Made by a program: the position numbers and the translations under genes
Assembly (NCBI RefSeq): GCF_002078875.1
Contig: NC_034410.1
Location: 75,856,661-75,920,660, forward strand
DNA: 64,000 bases
Direction of reading: 5' to 3'
Origin: Numida meleagris
Lineage: Eukaryota > Chordata > Aves > Galliformes > Numididae
Notes under the pieces: model-generated
What the model saw: only the letters and a program-made list of their open reading frames with translations
Databases searched by the model: none
What the model was told of the DNA's origin: nothing
Shown: one piece after another, positions 13,393 through 24,600 of the stretch
Position numbering within the stretch: position 1 is the first letter of the stretch
How the letters are laid out: every line of letters starts with the position of its first letter

Positions 13393-13921
13393 TGTCAACG
13401 GTTTACGGGCGTTCGGCCCGGTTCCGTGACGAAGGGGACGGGGGATCCACGGGCCCACACCCCGTGAAAAGGGAAAAGGGAAAAAGGGTAAGGAGATGGC
13501 CCTGAGAGCAAAGAACAGCAGCAACAATCTGAGGAGAAACAAACTAATTTACTAAATAAGATATCGGAATGCAAAACAACACACTATAATACAATATAAT
13601 TACAATTTAAGCTGATAAATCCAATACAGAGAGAGAGAATGTCCCAAAATCAAGGTAGGCCTTACTCTACTACCGACGATAAGACGGCTGGAGAGCGAGG
13701 TGCTGCCAAGACGAGAGACGGCAGAAAAAGGGCCGAGGTCTCGTGATCTGCAAGTTTTTATACTGTGAGCTTTTATCTTTTCCCTCCGGCTGGAAAATGG
13801 TAACAGAGGAGCAAAGTGCCGTGGGGAATGTAGTAGTCCTTCTCTTCTGAGAACCAGGTACATTCACTACATGATGTTATGATGTGGAGTACCAATAACC
13901 GAAAATCATAAAACCATGACA
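13393..13921 (-). mobile_element. Solo LTR of an endogenous retrovirus, copy 1
   Basis: A 529-bp block begins TGTCA and ends TGACA, giving the TG...CA ends of an LTR. A block of the same length and about 97% identical by eye lies at 41165-41692. No internal retroviral genes, primer-binding site or polypurine tract adjoin it, so it is a solo LTR. The minus strand is taken as sense because only there does a TATAAAAA box precede the putative R/U5 part. The U5-like end (13430-13490) is unusually rich in G runs and CpG for this intron. No target-site duplication flanks this copy, unlike copy 2. The family is not named here; a class III (ERVL-like) origin is suggested by the 5-bp duplication of copy 2. 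Confidence 0.85.
13755..13762 (-). promoter_or_regulatory. TATA box in solo LTR copy 1
   Basis: TTTTTATA on the + strand reads TATAAAAA on the minus strand, about 160 bases in from the LTR start. It would drive transcription antisense to CTNND2 if active. Confidence 0.6.
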
Positions 13922-15193
13922 TAATGCTGGTATGTTTATATGAAATTAAAGTATCATATGTTCTAAAAAAATCATCTGCGTTACTGGAGAGAAACCATTT
14001 TACTCTCTGTGCTCTAGGTGAAGGTCTTTTCAGCTAAAAGGCTTATTTGGGGCTGCCAGTTGTCACTTTGATTCTCTCACACTTAGCTCAAGTCTTTTGT
14101 AATTTCTTCTGTTTCACTAATACCTCTAATAGAAAAAATCAAAAAGTCAAAAAGCAGAATTATGGTAGCAGAATAAAAACTTCAGATACTGTACATATCA
14201 TAATTTACTGAGCCAATGAAAACTCTATTCAAGTGGATATTCTCTAAATCAATGCTTTGTTAGTGTGGTTCTAAGATGTCTGATAATTCTTTCCAGTTGT
14301 CGTATTCACACTTATGTATCTTGCTGCAAGCCTGACACTTGAATATTGCACTAATTTGAAATAAATGTGGAAATACTCATCTTAGGAAATATATCTTTGT
14401 TAATGTAAAACTCAGTTATGTCTTACAGAGTCAAGTTCTGTGTACTTTTGGCAAACCATTTGTTGGACATTTGAGCAATGCCATTTGCCATTAAGGACAG
14501 ATAAGCACTGCAGCAGATTGCCTGAGGAAACTGTAAAAAATATCATTTGAAGCTTAAACACATGTAAAATATCTGTCAAAAAAAAGGGTATGAGTGGTAA
14601 GACTTTCCCTGCAACCCTTTGTGCTTGACTTTTTATGATTCCTTGCTATACTCTGCTTTAACAATTTGACAACATTCTTTCTGTCCCCATCCTTACTTAT
14701 CAGATGTGGAAATGTTTTTGGATGGGGTTGGAGGAAGACAAGATTGAGGATAATGCTGAGGGAAAGTGCCTTGATACTGTACATTTCTTTAAATTAGAGC
14801 GTTTTCAGGAAAGTTGATTTTTAGTGCTTAACTGCATGTGGATCAAAGGTACTAGATAGCATTTTTTGATGTCTTTGATATCTTTTGATACCTTAGAAGT
14901 AAGTAGTTTATGACTGAGAACAAATTCTGTAATATTGGTGAAATTATTTAATAGCTATGAACAATTGAAATCAAATGCTGTTATAGAAATAGAGTAGTTG
15001 AGATATTTCAAAGAGTTAGTTTTGAGAAATGAGGGACAGAGACTATGGCAGTGTCTGTCATTAATGTTGTATGCTGCTTTATATTAAACCAAGATTTCAG
15101 TTTTTCCTTATTTTGCCAAGGTTAGCTCCTTCTCAAGATGTACATTGAAAGGCATATTTATGTTATGAAGGGAATTTCAAGTAATCATCATCA
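13922..15193. other. Intron stretch with no recognised element
   Basis: AT-rich single-copy sequence. No repeat family, gene or RNA signature is seen. Confidence 0.6.
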
Positions 15194-15209
15194 TTGTTGC
15201 TGTTGTTGT

Positions 15210-15660
15210 TAAAGATATGCACCGCCAACCCTATGGCTCTCTCCTGCTACCCAGGCCCCCATGCCAGCCCATGGCATTCAGCCCCAAATCCAACAAGCAC
15301 AGCCAGGCCCCAGCTCCCTATAGCCAGCCTGGACTGGTCATGCTGGAGCTGTAGGGGTGGTCTTGGAGGTGTTATCTCATCTGTCCTTTGGTGTGTTCAG
15401 GGTAAGGAGGGGTCCTTCGAAACACAATGAAAAGAAGTCAAGAAGGAGATCTCCAGGTGCGTGCAGGAATCCAGTTATTAGTGTGTTTTGGAGGAGAAGT
15501 TAAGGAGGAAGAACATTTATTCGAAAAACAGATGAGGCATCTGGAAGAACCCAGTCATAATCTAAAAAGTGAAGATTTGGATTTAATAGGCCCACACATG
15601 AATCAAAATTTCTAAGAAATGAAGAGTTGGATGGAGCAGGATGAGGAAAATAAAACTGTC
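15210..15660 (+). other. GC-rich block followed by a short purine-rich open frame, unassigned
   Basis: About 15215-15360 is clearly GC-richer than its surroundings (many CCC, CAGCC and GGCC words). It is followed at 15427-15615 by a 62-codon frame rich in Glu, Lys and Gln. The frame has no recognised domain. It could be a decayed repeat, a retro-copied fragment or chance. Confidence 0.3.
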
Positions 15661-18469
15661 AGTGACTAGAGAAGAGTAGGACAGGAAGATAAGGCAGAGG
15701 CATCGGGGAACCATATTGTGCCCTTTGTTAGGGTTGCAGAAGTAAAGACAAACGTTGAAAATACCTATTCAAACTGGATACTGGAGTTGAGTCTTATTAT
15801 AATAGGTCTTATATAGATATTAGTATATGTTATATATAATATAATAATCGGTCTTATTGTAGAAAACACAAATCTCACTGGCTTCATTTGTTATTCCAAT
15901 TAGTCATCACATCTGTATGTCGGTTCCTGAGATACTGTCAGATTATTAAGATCCCTGCTTATCTGAAAGGCTGTAGAAAGAAATGAGAAACAGCAAATAC
16001 CTAACAATGATACAAACTAATCTTTACAATGGAATTAAGCAGAAGAAGTTGATACAATTCCCTTGGATTGCCTTCAGCTAGTTTTATAAGCAGATAGATA
16101 TTTATTTTGATTATGCACATCTTGCAGCTTACGAAACTCCATTGGTACTGTATGCAGCAGCATCCCTCCACACAACATAACTTATCTTCAGAGCAATTCA
16201 GAAATGAAGTGATCACGAAACTGAAGTTATTTAATAATGCATTTTTAGAAGGAATGAGCCAAAATGCAGTCTGGTGAAGGCTTCCCAGAACTTCAAGCAA
16301 ACCAGTTTTTCTGCTCCACAAATGAAAACAAAGTGACAAAATATTGTCCATATTCTTGAAGAAACAAATTCAATTTTGTGCTTTCTCAAAACCGTATTGC
16401 AGTTGGGCACTATATTTTCTCTCCCTTCACCACTCATGCCTTCTGTCTCTCACCATATGAACTTGAGTAGGTGATCTTGAACATCCTCCTCACTTCTGAT
16501 ACGTTTTTTCTTTTCCATTGCATTACTCCACCTAGCCCTCATACTAAACTCTGCAGTTTGCCAAAATAAAGCCCTTACCTCCTGTTCTCATCACTTCCTT
16601 GTTTTGGTAGGTTCTGATTACCTCTCAGTAGTGCAGATATAGGAACAGTTACTATTACTTCCTGCGAAAACTCATCCAGGCTAGTTTACCTGCTTTAGCA
16701 AATGACTTGAGTAACTTTTGCATGAAGCTGGGTTTGCCTGCGTTCTTGGTTTTAATAATAATTGATTTTCAATGTAATCTTAAAATAAATTGAAGATTTT
16801 TAATAAAAATGCATTGACAAAAGTTACAACTTCTCATCAGACATAGCTTTCAAAAATGCACTCAACTCTACAGTAGTAATTTCTGCTTTCCTATCAAACG
16901 TGGATCCTGTGTCTTGCTGTGATCTGTTTTGATTTAAAAAAAAAAAAAAAAAAAGAAAGAAAGGAAGAAACTTGTATTTAGCTGTAGTGTTTGGTGCAGG
17001 AAATTTAAGATTTGTCAGTTCTGAAAAGATTTCTGTTTGGGTTTTTTTGGGAGTGGGTCTTTTTTCTCTTACTTCAGAAATTAACAGTGCTATTATTAAC
17101 AATAATTATGTGATCTTTCCTTGCCCACATGTGACAATGTGCACAAGAGTCAGTCCTCATTTTATTTTTTCTTATCTGTCTACTTCTTCTGGGGGGCTGT
17201 CATAAAGGTAAACATCTCAGTGGATCTGCCACAACTGTGACTGTTCTGTAGCAGAAACTGAGCTTTGCATTCCTTGATGCTAAAGTATATTGAATATCAA
17301 AAATGCATAGGAAGTATTAATATATTTAGTTGAATTCCAAGGGTGGCATGAGTGGACACACTTCTGTTTCTGCAGGCTTCTCACTATTTGATAGCAACAT
17401 ACTTTGAATGGCTAATGTTATAAGCTCTTAAGGCATGTTGCCATTTCAGCAGTTAAGTCAAGATTTTATAGATTTTAATGTGTTGAAAGGGCTTTTAAAT
17501 CTCTTGGGTTTTCAGCTCGTAGTATATGTCTCAGTTACTACTAATTGTGAATAAATATTGTGCCTCCTTCTGGCTTTCCTCTACCCCTTATATTTTTACT
17601 TCATGCCTCCACACTGCTCATTTGCACCAAAAAAAAAAGGCCTAATTAAAAAAAAAAATAGCCTTTTGCACTGCAGCTCTCTACTTCCTCACTCTCTGTA
17701 GAGTAATATCCCCCTACTCTCCAGATGTAGAGAAGGAAGATGAAACACACCCTTTATTTTTCTTTCTATTGTCTTGAAAGAAGTAGTTCATGATTAAATT
17801 GTTGTATTTTGTTTTCACTTAAATCTTCATCACTCAGACTTCTGTGAATATAGCTACAGTAGGAATAGGATCATATTGAGTAGAGCGTGAAGTTTACCTG
17901 ATTCCAAATATCCTGTGAAAGGTACTTTAAAGGTTCCCAACACAGCTAATGATTTCCTTGACTGTACTAATGAATGGGTAGCAGGAGCCAGTGACTACCA
18001 GGAAAGGAATGTCTTCATTCATGTTCCTAAACATGCTTCCTTCAAAGTTTATCAGAAAAAAAGAAAAAAATTCCTAGTCCTCAAATAGTGTTATTCTGGC
18101 TTCAGTAAGAGCTTCATCTAGCTTCACTGCTTCCCTCGAGCAATGATATTCCTCCCACCGCTGTCAGTTTCGAGAGGACTAACTTCTGAGCAGCTTCTAT
18201 GGATTCTGGTCAGCACTCCTGTACTGGCCTCTCAGTTGTGTGGAGCCTGCTGCTGTAACCTTTTTTTATCATTCGCCACTGACAGTATGGCATTTTTGAG
18301 CATGGACTCCCAGTGTACATGTACTTATTTATCTATAGATCTTATACACATACTGTGGTACTAATCTATTATGTGCATTATAAAACATACTCAAAATAGA
18401 TATATTAGAAAAGGATTAGGCAAAAATAAACATTTTTTAATTATATTTATTAATAGTACAAACGATACC
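15661..18469. other. Intron stretch with no recognised element
   Basis: AT-rich, with a TATA-rich patch near 15815-15850, an A-rich tract at about 16935-16970 and poly-A runs near 17630-17660. No gene or transposon signature is seen. Confidence 0.6.
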
Positions 18470-19612
18470 TCCCACATTCCAGTGGATTGTCTTGAAAATC
18501 CCCAGGAGAAGGGAGACTCCACTTGGGAAAGGACTGGGATAGAGGACCACTGGTCTCACAGCAGAAATTGCTTTTCTGCTGAGCTATCTGAAACCTGGTA
18601 GAACCAACCCTGCTTTAGGACGGACACTGTAATAAAGGGGCTGCAGAATATTGGCTAGGTACCTCTGCTGGCTGGGAGCAAGACAGCTGCAGGGACAAGG
18701 AGGGTAACACCATTAGATGGGCAGCCTCTTCATCCCTGCCAGCTGAAGTTATATGTATATATATTGTTATCACTGCATTTTGTTTCCTTTTTCGTCTTTT
18801 CGCTCCTTAGGAGGAGAGTGAGCAAAGGGCTGTATGGTGTTTAGCTCCCTGCTGGATTAGACCACAGCAGGCCTTTTGGTACCCAACATGGGGCTCAAAG
18901 GGTTGAGATAATGACAGATCTGACCATAGCATGTTTAAACAAAATTGTTGTAAGTGTTGTAATAATTTAGTAGTTGCTGGTCACATTGTTATCTTTCCGA
19001 TTTTCAGAAATCTCTCAGGATTTTTTCATGGAACCATATTACTTGCTATATATGATCCCTATTGCACTGTTTACCATTTCTGGGGGCTGGATTCAGGCTA
19101 ACATTTTTCTGTACAGTGTAACACTGGTTGAGAAGCTAATCTTGTATTCAGTATTGCAGTCATCTTCATACTTTGGAAACCATATCTTGGAAACTATTAA
19201 TAATTTCACTCATTACTTTGTCTCCTCAGGGAGCCAGGCTATGGGGGAGGGAAATGGGAATGGCATGTTACTTTTGCTATGCTTACTGAACGTCTTTAAA
19301 ATTTTGTTTAAGGTTAAACAACTATTTACAAGTATCCCCTAGAGATCTTCCCTGCAGCTGGATAGCTGAGTGGCAGGCAGTATGGGGTGATATGGGCATG
19401 TACCTAGAACAGTAGGCACTGCCAGTGTTTTAGAACTTTACCCCTGAACATCTGCAGAATCCTGAGAAACTGGTGAAATATGTAATGAATATGTACTGTC
19501 ACCTTGGCAATTCTGGAGAGGCACAAATCACTGCAACATGCTGGGGCCTGATCCTTGCCTACTAAGCCCTGTTCAGCACTCTTCAGCACCCTGCCAGGTT
19601 AAACCACAACAC
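18470..19612 (+). mobile_element. Endogenous retrovirus fragment: LTR 3' part, primer-binding site and leader
   Basis: An LTR-like block (about 18470-18869) contains AATAAA near 18631 and ends in a GGATTAGACCACAGCA-type sequence like the U5 end of avian ERVs. Eight bases on is a primer-binding-site-like sequence, which fixes the + orientation. The following 700 bases read like non-coding leader and end (19595-19612) in a second TTAAACCACAAC motif. The 122-codon frame at 18974-19342 has no retroviral domain. No gag, pol or env is seen, so only the 5' end remains. Left and right limits are uncertain, and the class (ERVK-like) is inferred only from the tRNA-Lys-type site. Confidence 0.45.
18877..18894 (+). 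promoter_or_regulatory. Retroviral primer-binding-site-like sequence
   Basis: TGGTACCCAACATGGGGC differs at three positions from the usual tRNA-Lys(1,2)-type primer-binding site. It sits just after the LTR-like end, where such a site belongs. Confidence 0.5.
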
Positions 19613-20127
19613 ATCACCTTCTTTCCATGATTTCCTAATGTATAAGACATGTATTCATCCTTAACTTTTGACCAGGTTTATAGATTCAGTGAATGGCAAG
19701 TGCACAGTTATCTTTACAATATGTGTAGTATTGCACTTGGGTCACATCTACTTTGTCTTTGCATTCCAAAGCCAAGTTGTTGCCTGTGCTGGAATACTTT
19801 CCTTTCCATTGTGGATGGATGTATGTGGATGGAGTAGTATAATGCAGTTAATTGTTCCTTTTTATTTTTATTTAATCAATATGAGATTTGTTCATTCTAA
19901 AAGCCAGTTTTCAAATAGTATTTTAATCTATACCCACTTCAACCTGACTCAACAACAGAATTCAAACAGCACTAATGTGGAACTATTAGTCTGTATGAGT
20001 CAACTTTAGTCAAAATGCTAGGCTAGTGTATGTTGAAAATTCCTAGGAATTTCTTTATTAACTCATAGGACTGGTCCAATTATAATCAGTGCTTTGGAGC
20101 TCAGTTATCCTATTTTCCCCTTCCAAT
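19613..20127. other. Intron stretch with no recognised element
   Basis: Single-copy AT-rich sequence between the ERV fragment and CR1. Overlapping frames at 19649-20009 show no domain. Confidence 0.55.
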
Positions 20128-21668
20128 TATAGAATCATAGCATCACCAAGGTTGGAAAAGACCTACAAGATCATTCAATCCAACCGCCCACCTATCACCA
20201 ATATTCCCACTAAACCATGTCCTTCAATACAACATCGAAACGTTTCTTGAATGCCTCCAGGGACAGTGACTCCACCTCCTCCCTGGGCAGCCCATTGCAG
20301 CGCCTAGCCACTCTTTCAGAAAAGCAGTATTTCCAGACGTCCAGCCTGAATCTCCCCTGGTGCAACTTGAGGCCATTCCCCCTCGTCCTGTCACTAGTTA
20401 CAAGAAGGAAGAGGCCGACCCCCAGCTCACTACAACCTCCCTTCAAGTAGGGACTTACAGAGAGCAATAAGGTCTCCCCTGAGTCTCCTGTTCTCCAGAC
20501 TGAACAATCCCAGCTCCCTCAGCCACTCCCCATAAGGCCTGTGCTCCAGACCCCTCACCAGCTTCGTCACCCTCCTCTGAACACACTCCACAGCCTCAAT
20601 ATCTTTCTTGCAGTGAGAGGCCCAAAACTGCACACTGTACTTGAGGTGTGACCTCACTAGTGCTGAGTACAGAGGGATAATCAATTCTCTGTTCCTGCTG
20701 GCAGCACTATTTCTGATACAAGCCAGGATGCCATTGGCCTTCTTGGCCACCTTGGCACACTGCTGGCTCATGTTCAGCCAAGCATTGACCAATATTCCCA
20801 GGTCCGTTTCCTCTACACAGTCTTCCAGCCACTCTGCCCCAAGCCTGTAGCATTGCCTGGGGATGTTGTGGCCAAATAGTAGGACCCGGCACTTGGTCTT
20901 GTTGAATTTCATCCCACTGGCCTCAGCCCAGCTATTCAACTTGTCCAGGTCTCTCTGTAGGGCCTTCCTACCCCCAGACAGATCAACACTTCCTCCCAAC
21001 CTGGTGTCTATCTGCAAACTTACTGAGGGTGCACTCCGTGCCCTCATCCAGGTCATCAGTAAAGATATTGAACAGGACAGGCCCCTATACCAAGACACCA
21101 CTCGTGACTGGTTGCCAACTGGATATGACTCCATTTACCGCCACTCTCTGAGCCCAGCCATTCAGACAGTTCTTTAGCCAGCAAAAAGTGTAACTGTCCG
21201 AGCCATGGGCAGCCAGCTTCTCCAGGAGAATACTGTGAGAGACAGTGTCAAAGGCTTTGCTGAAGTCTAGGTGGATTATGTGAGCAGCACCATCCATCAG
21301 GCGGGTCACTCAATCACAGAAGGAGATCAGGTTGGTCAAGGAGGCTCTGCCTTTCTTTAACCCATGCTGGCTAGGCCTGAACCACTGGCTGTCCTGCACA
21401 TGCTATGTGATCTCCCTCAAGATGGTCTGCTCCGTAACCTTTCCTGGCACTGAGGTCAGGCTGACAGGCCTGTGGTTCCCTGGATCCTCTTTACGACCCT
21501 TCTTGTAGATGGGAGTCACACTGGCAAGTCTCCAATCCTATGGGACCTCTCTGGTTGTCCAGAAACACTGATAGATGACAGAGAGAGACCTGGCTGTCAC
21601 CTCTGCCAGCTCCCTCAGCACCCTTGAATGGATCCCATCCGGCCCCATGGACTTATGGCAGTCCAGGA
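20128..21668 (-). mobile_element. CR1 LINE, 5'-truncated, about 1.5 kb
   Basis: The minus strand carries the 3' third of a CR1 LINE: the end of the reverse-transcriptase ORF, then a short 3' end with the ATTCTAT-type terminus at 20128-20145. Protein blocks recognisable on the minus strand include LDFSKAFDTVSH (about 21250), [33 protein letters not shown] (about 20890), and [17 protein letters not shown] near 20430. The FADD active-site block is broken by one extra base at about 21009: DDLDEG...FAD reads in one frame and [10 protein letters not shown] in another. It is therefore dead. The right end is a 5' truncation, as usual for LINEs. The copy at 27.9 kb is a close relative with internal deletions. 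Confidence 0.95.
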
Positions 21669-24600
21669 TTTATGGAAAGCTCTGGCAGTTCTTTGGAAAT
21701 TCATGGCCAAATAATTTGTCAATGAAATGTAGTATATGTAAATTGATAAATGTAGTTGTTGGGAATAAATAATCACCACAAGTTGCTGATCAGAATAGAA
21801 GACCCTATTAATAATTTGAAGTAATTATCACCTTCACTTTGTATGCTATTCTGCTAAATATATTATCAGAATATGCCTTCTTAGGAGTATGTAAATGTCA
21901 GGATATGTGACTTCAGAAATGGAAAGCTTTTACAAAAAGCTTTCTGATTTTCCTTTTCCAGTCAGTATTAATCATGTAGATGAACTGAGCAAAGGAGGTA
22001 TAGCTTACCCATATATAAAACCATTTGTAAATCTGCTCTTCAAAAGGGTAGCATATGCAGTAAATTACAGAAGTCAATCTGAAAGAGCTTCTCTAGCGGC
22101 ATTTATATGTCCCAGATTTTTTTTTCTGGTTTAAAAAATACTTGAAGTTGGATGTTAAAAGAGTGGTACTCTTGTTATTGGATATTATTCTCTCATCCAT
22201 CTCTTCTCCAGTCCTTTCCTCTAGACTTCATTCCCTCAAGTGTTTTCAATTAGTGCTGTAATTAAGAAGACAAAAGCTTTTTCATTTGAAATTAAAAACT
22301 TGCAAGGCATTCACCTCCTTTGAGTCCTTATTTTTGGCTCTAATCAGAAGTTCAAGAAATAGCAAAGAGTTTTGCGTTGCCATTATTACCACTCTTAAGA
22401 AACTACTATAATACAGTTCAATTTTGTTCTTATGCTTCAGCTGCCTTTTACTAATGAAGACTTAGTCTTAACACCTAAGAAATGATGAATGAGCCAAAAA
22501 TATTATTCGTGTCTTCTACTTTAATTTTCACGTAGGTTTTGACTTTACTTTGTCTTTACTGATCCACTTTCAGAAGCAAGCAGCAAAATACTACATATAT
22601 ATGTACACAATATATATAATAAAATAATATATATATTTTATAATATTAACAATTACTTTATTTCTTTGCAGTGAATTTAGATGACAGTTTATATTAGCGT
22701 TTGCCCCCCCCCCCCAAACAAAAAAGGATATCGATGCAGTTACAGTAAATGACGTTATTAAGGAAATCTGTGACATGAACCTCCTAACATCAATAATGTT
22801 TAAGTAAGCATGGTTTTTATTCCTTGATGAGTAAAAATTAAAGAAAACCGTCAACATGCATAATAAAACCTCTGTCAGGTTTTGATTATTTAAAGCACTT
22901 GCTGAACATCTAGACTATGGTGTGACTTTTCCTTAAAATAATGCAGGATATACGCAGTGAAGGGACACAATTGACTATATATTTAGATATATTACATGGT
23001 TGATATAAAGCTTCCTGCATTAGTGCTGACTTCTAGTGAGAAACAAAACTATAGTTACTTGAGTATTTTAGCAGTAGCATGTCATTAATTATGAGTGGGA
23101 CCGGCCTGGGGTACATTTTTTTGGATATACTATTCTTTCACTTTATTCTGTTAGAATTCAAAGGAATTTTAAGTGTTGCTAAAATGTAATATTGCTAAAT
23201 AGTCTTAATCTAGTCCAGTGGTTAAGATAGGATTTTAAAAAGTTATTTTGCTTTTTTATTTACATTTTATATGAGTAAGATGTTATGATGTTACTAGTTT
23301 GTTGTTCCAAGTAACTTAATTTTAGAAATGCAATGGTTGGTATCTTTCGTCAAGAAACTATGAGGAACTTTTCCAGGGTATTGCTTGATGCAAAATGAAT
23401 GCTAACAGGGCAGATTGGTAGTGGGATTGGCACTGGTGATGCTGATACAAACAGTAACTGAAATGGCCTTGGGCAGAGCAGGACCTTCCTTTCCCAGTGC
23501 GGCACAAGCCGGTCATGTTGACTCTCTGGCAAAACAAATCTCCATCAGGCATCCACGTGCTTTACTTCTGAGCTGCAAATCTGTTTACACCATTGATTAT
23601 GTTGATTAAGAAACAAGAAGTTATTGTAATTAAACTGGCTTACACTTTTTGAGGTATAAAACATGGCTTGTTATTTTCAATATTATTTTCTGACTTTCTT
23701 GTAATCTGCTATTTGCTACAGCTTCCATGTATTTCTTAAAATTTTGTTTCTGATTTAGCTTATTGTTATATTTACAGCTGTTCTGCTGTTCCTCCTTTTT
23801 ATTGATATTGGAAAAGTGTTAGCCTTTTGATGAGCAATGAGCTATTCCTTGTGACTGAAGATAAATTATTTCACCAGAGTGATGTCATATTCATGAATTC
23901 CAAGACCTAAGGTCTTGAAGTCTTAATAACTGTAATTCCATACCAATTACCCCTCTCTGAAAGATGTGTCTAAAAGGGCAGAGATTTTCTTTCTCTGTTG
24001 AGCATCTGTTACTCAGCTGATCCAGGAATAGATATGGGACTTTCCAGTCTACTGTATTCAGTTAAATTAGAATCCCTTCCTCATCTTCTCTCTGGCTTCT
24101 GAAGGTCTCTTTCTCTTTGCTTTTGTAGCAGTAATCGTTTTGTGTCCTGAAGTTTTGTCATCATTTCGTGATGAATTCTGCTAATATCTTAAGCTCAGTA
24201 GTGATTTCCAGCTTAGAATCAGGGGCTCCAAGGGTAGAGGTAGTAAAGAATGGGAGAGATCATAAAGCTTTCATAGATGCTTGTGCTGTGAGTGAATAAA
24301 GTACTTCCATGCAGGTCTGTCAGAAATATTACGTGCTGTATTTATTGATAATAGCTATAAATAGAAGATTACATGCAAATGCATACACTTATTTCATCTG
24401 GTATTTCAACTGTTTCAGTGAAATGTGCTGGCCTTCCTCCCTTAGGCTTCTTTGAATAGCTCAGTATGAAAGCATTGCACCAATGTTGCTGAAGTTTATG
24501 AAGTAATCTATTAAAAAAATGAAAATCGTTAAATCCATTTCAATTGATGTTTAATTTTACTGCAGCCAAATCTTAAGGAGGAATACTGTGCAATATGACT

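Noticed and set aside
16935..16970. A-rich tract as the poly-A tail of a processed pseudogene
   Set aside because: No coding similarity and no flanking duplication was found upstream of it.
18974..19342. 122-codon + strand frame with hydrophobic segments
   Set aside because: It lies in the ERV leader-like region, has no recognised domain and looks like chance translation of T-rich DNA.
20430..21134. 234-codon minus-strand frame, the longest in the window
   Set aside because: It is the tail of a CR1 reverse-transcriptase ORF with a frameshift at the active site, not a host gene.
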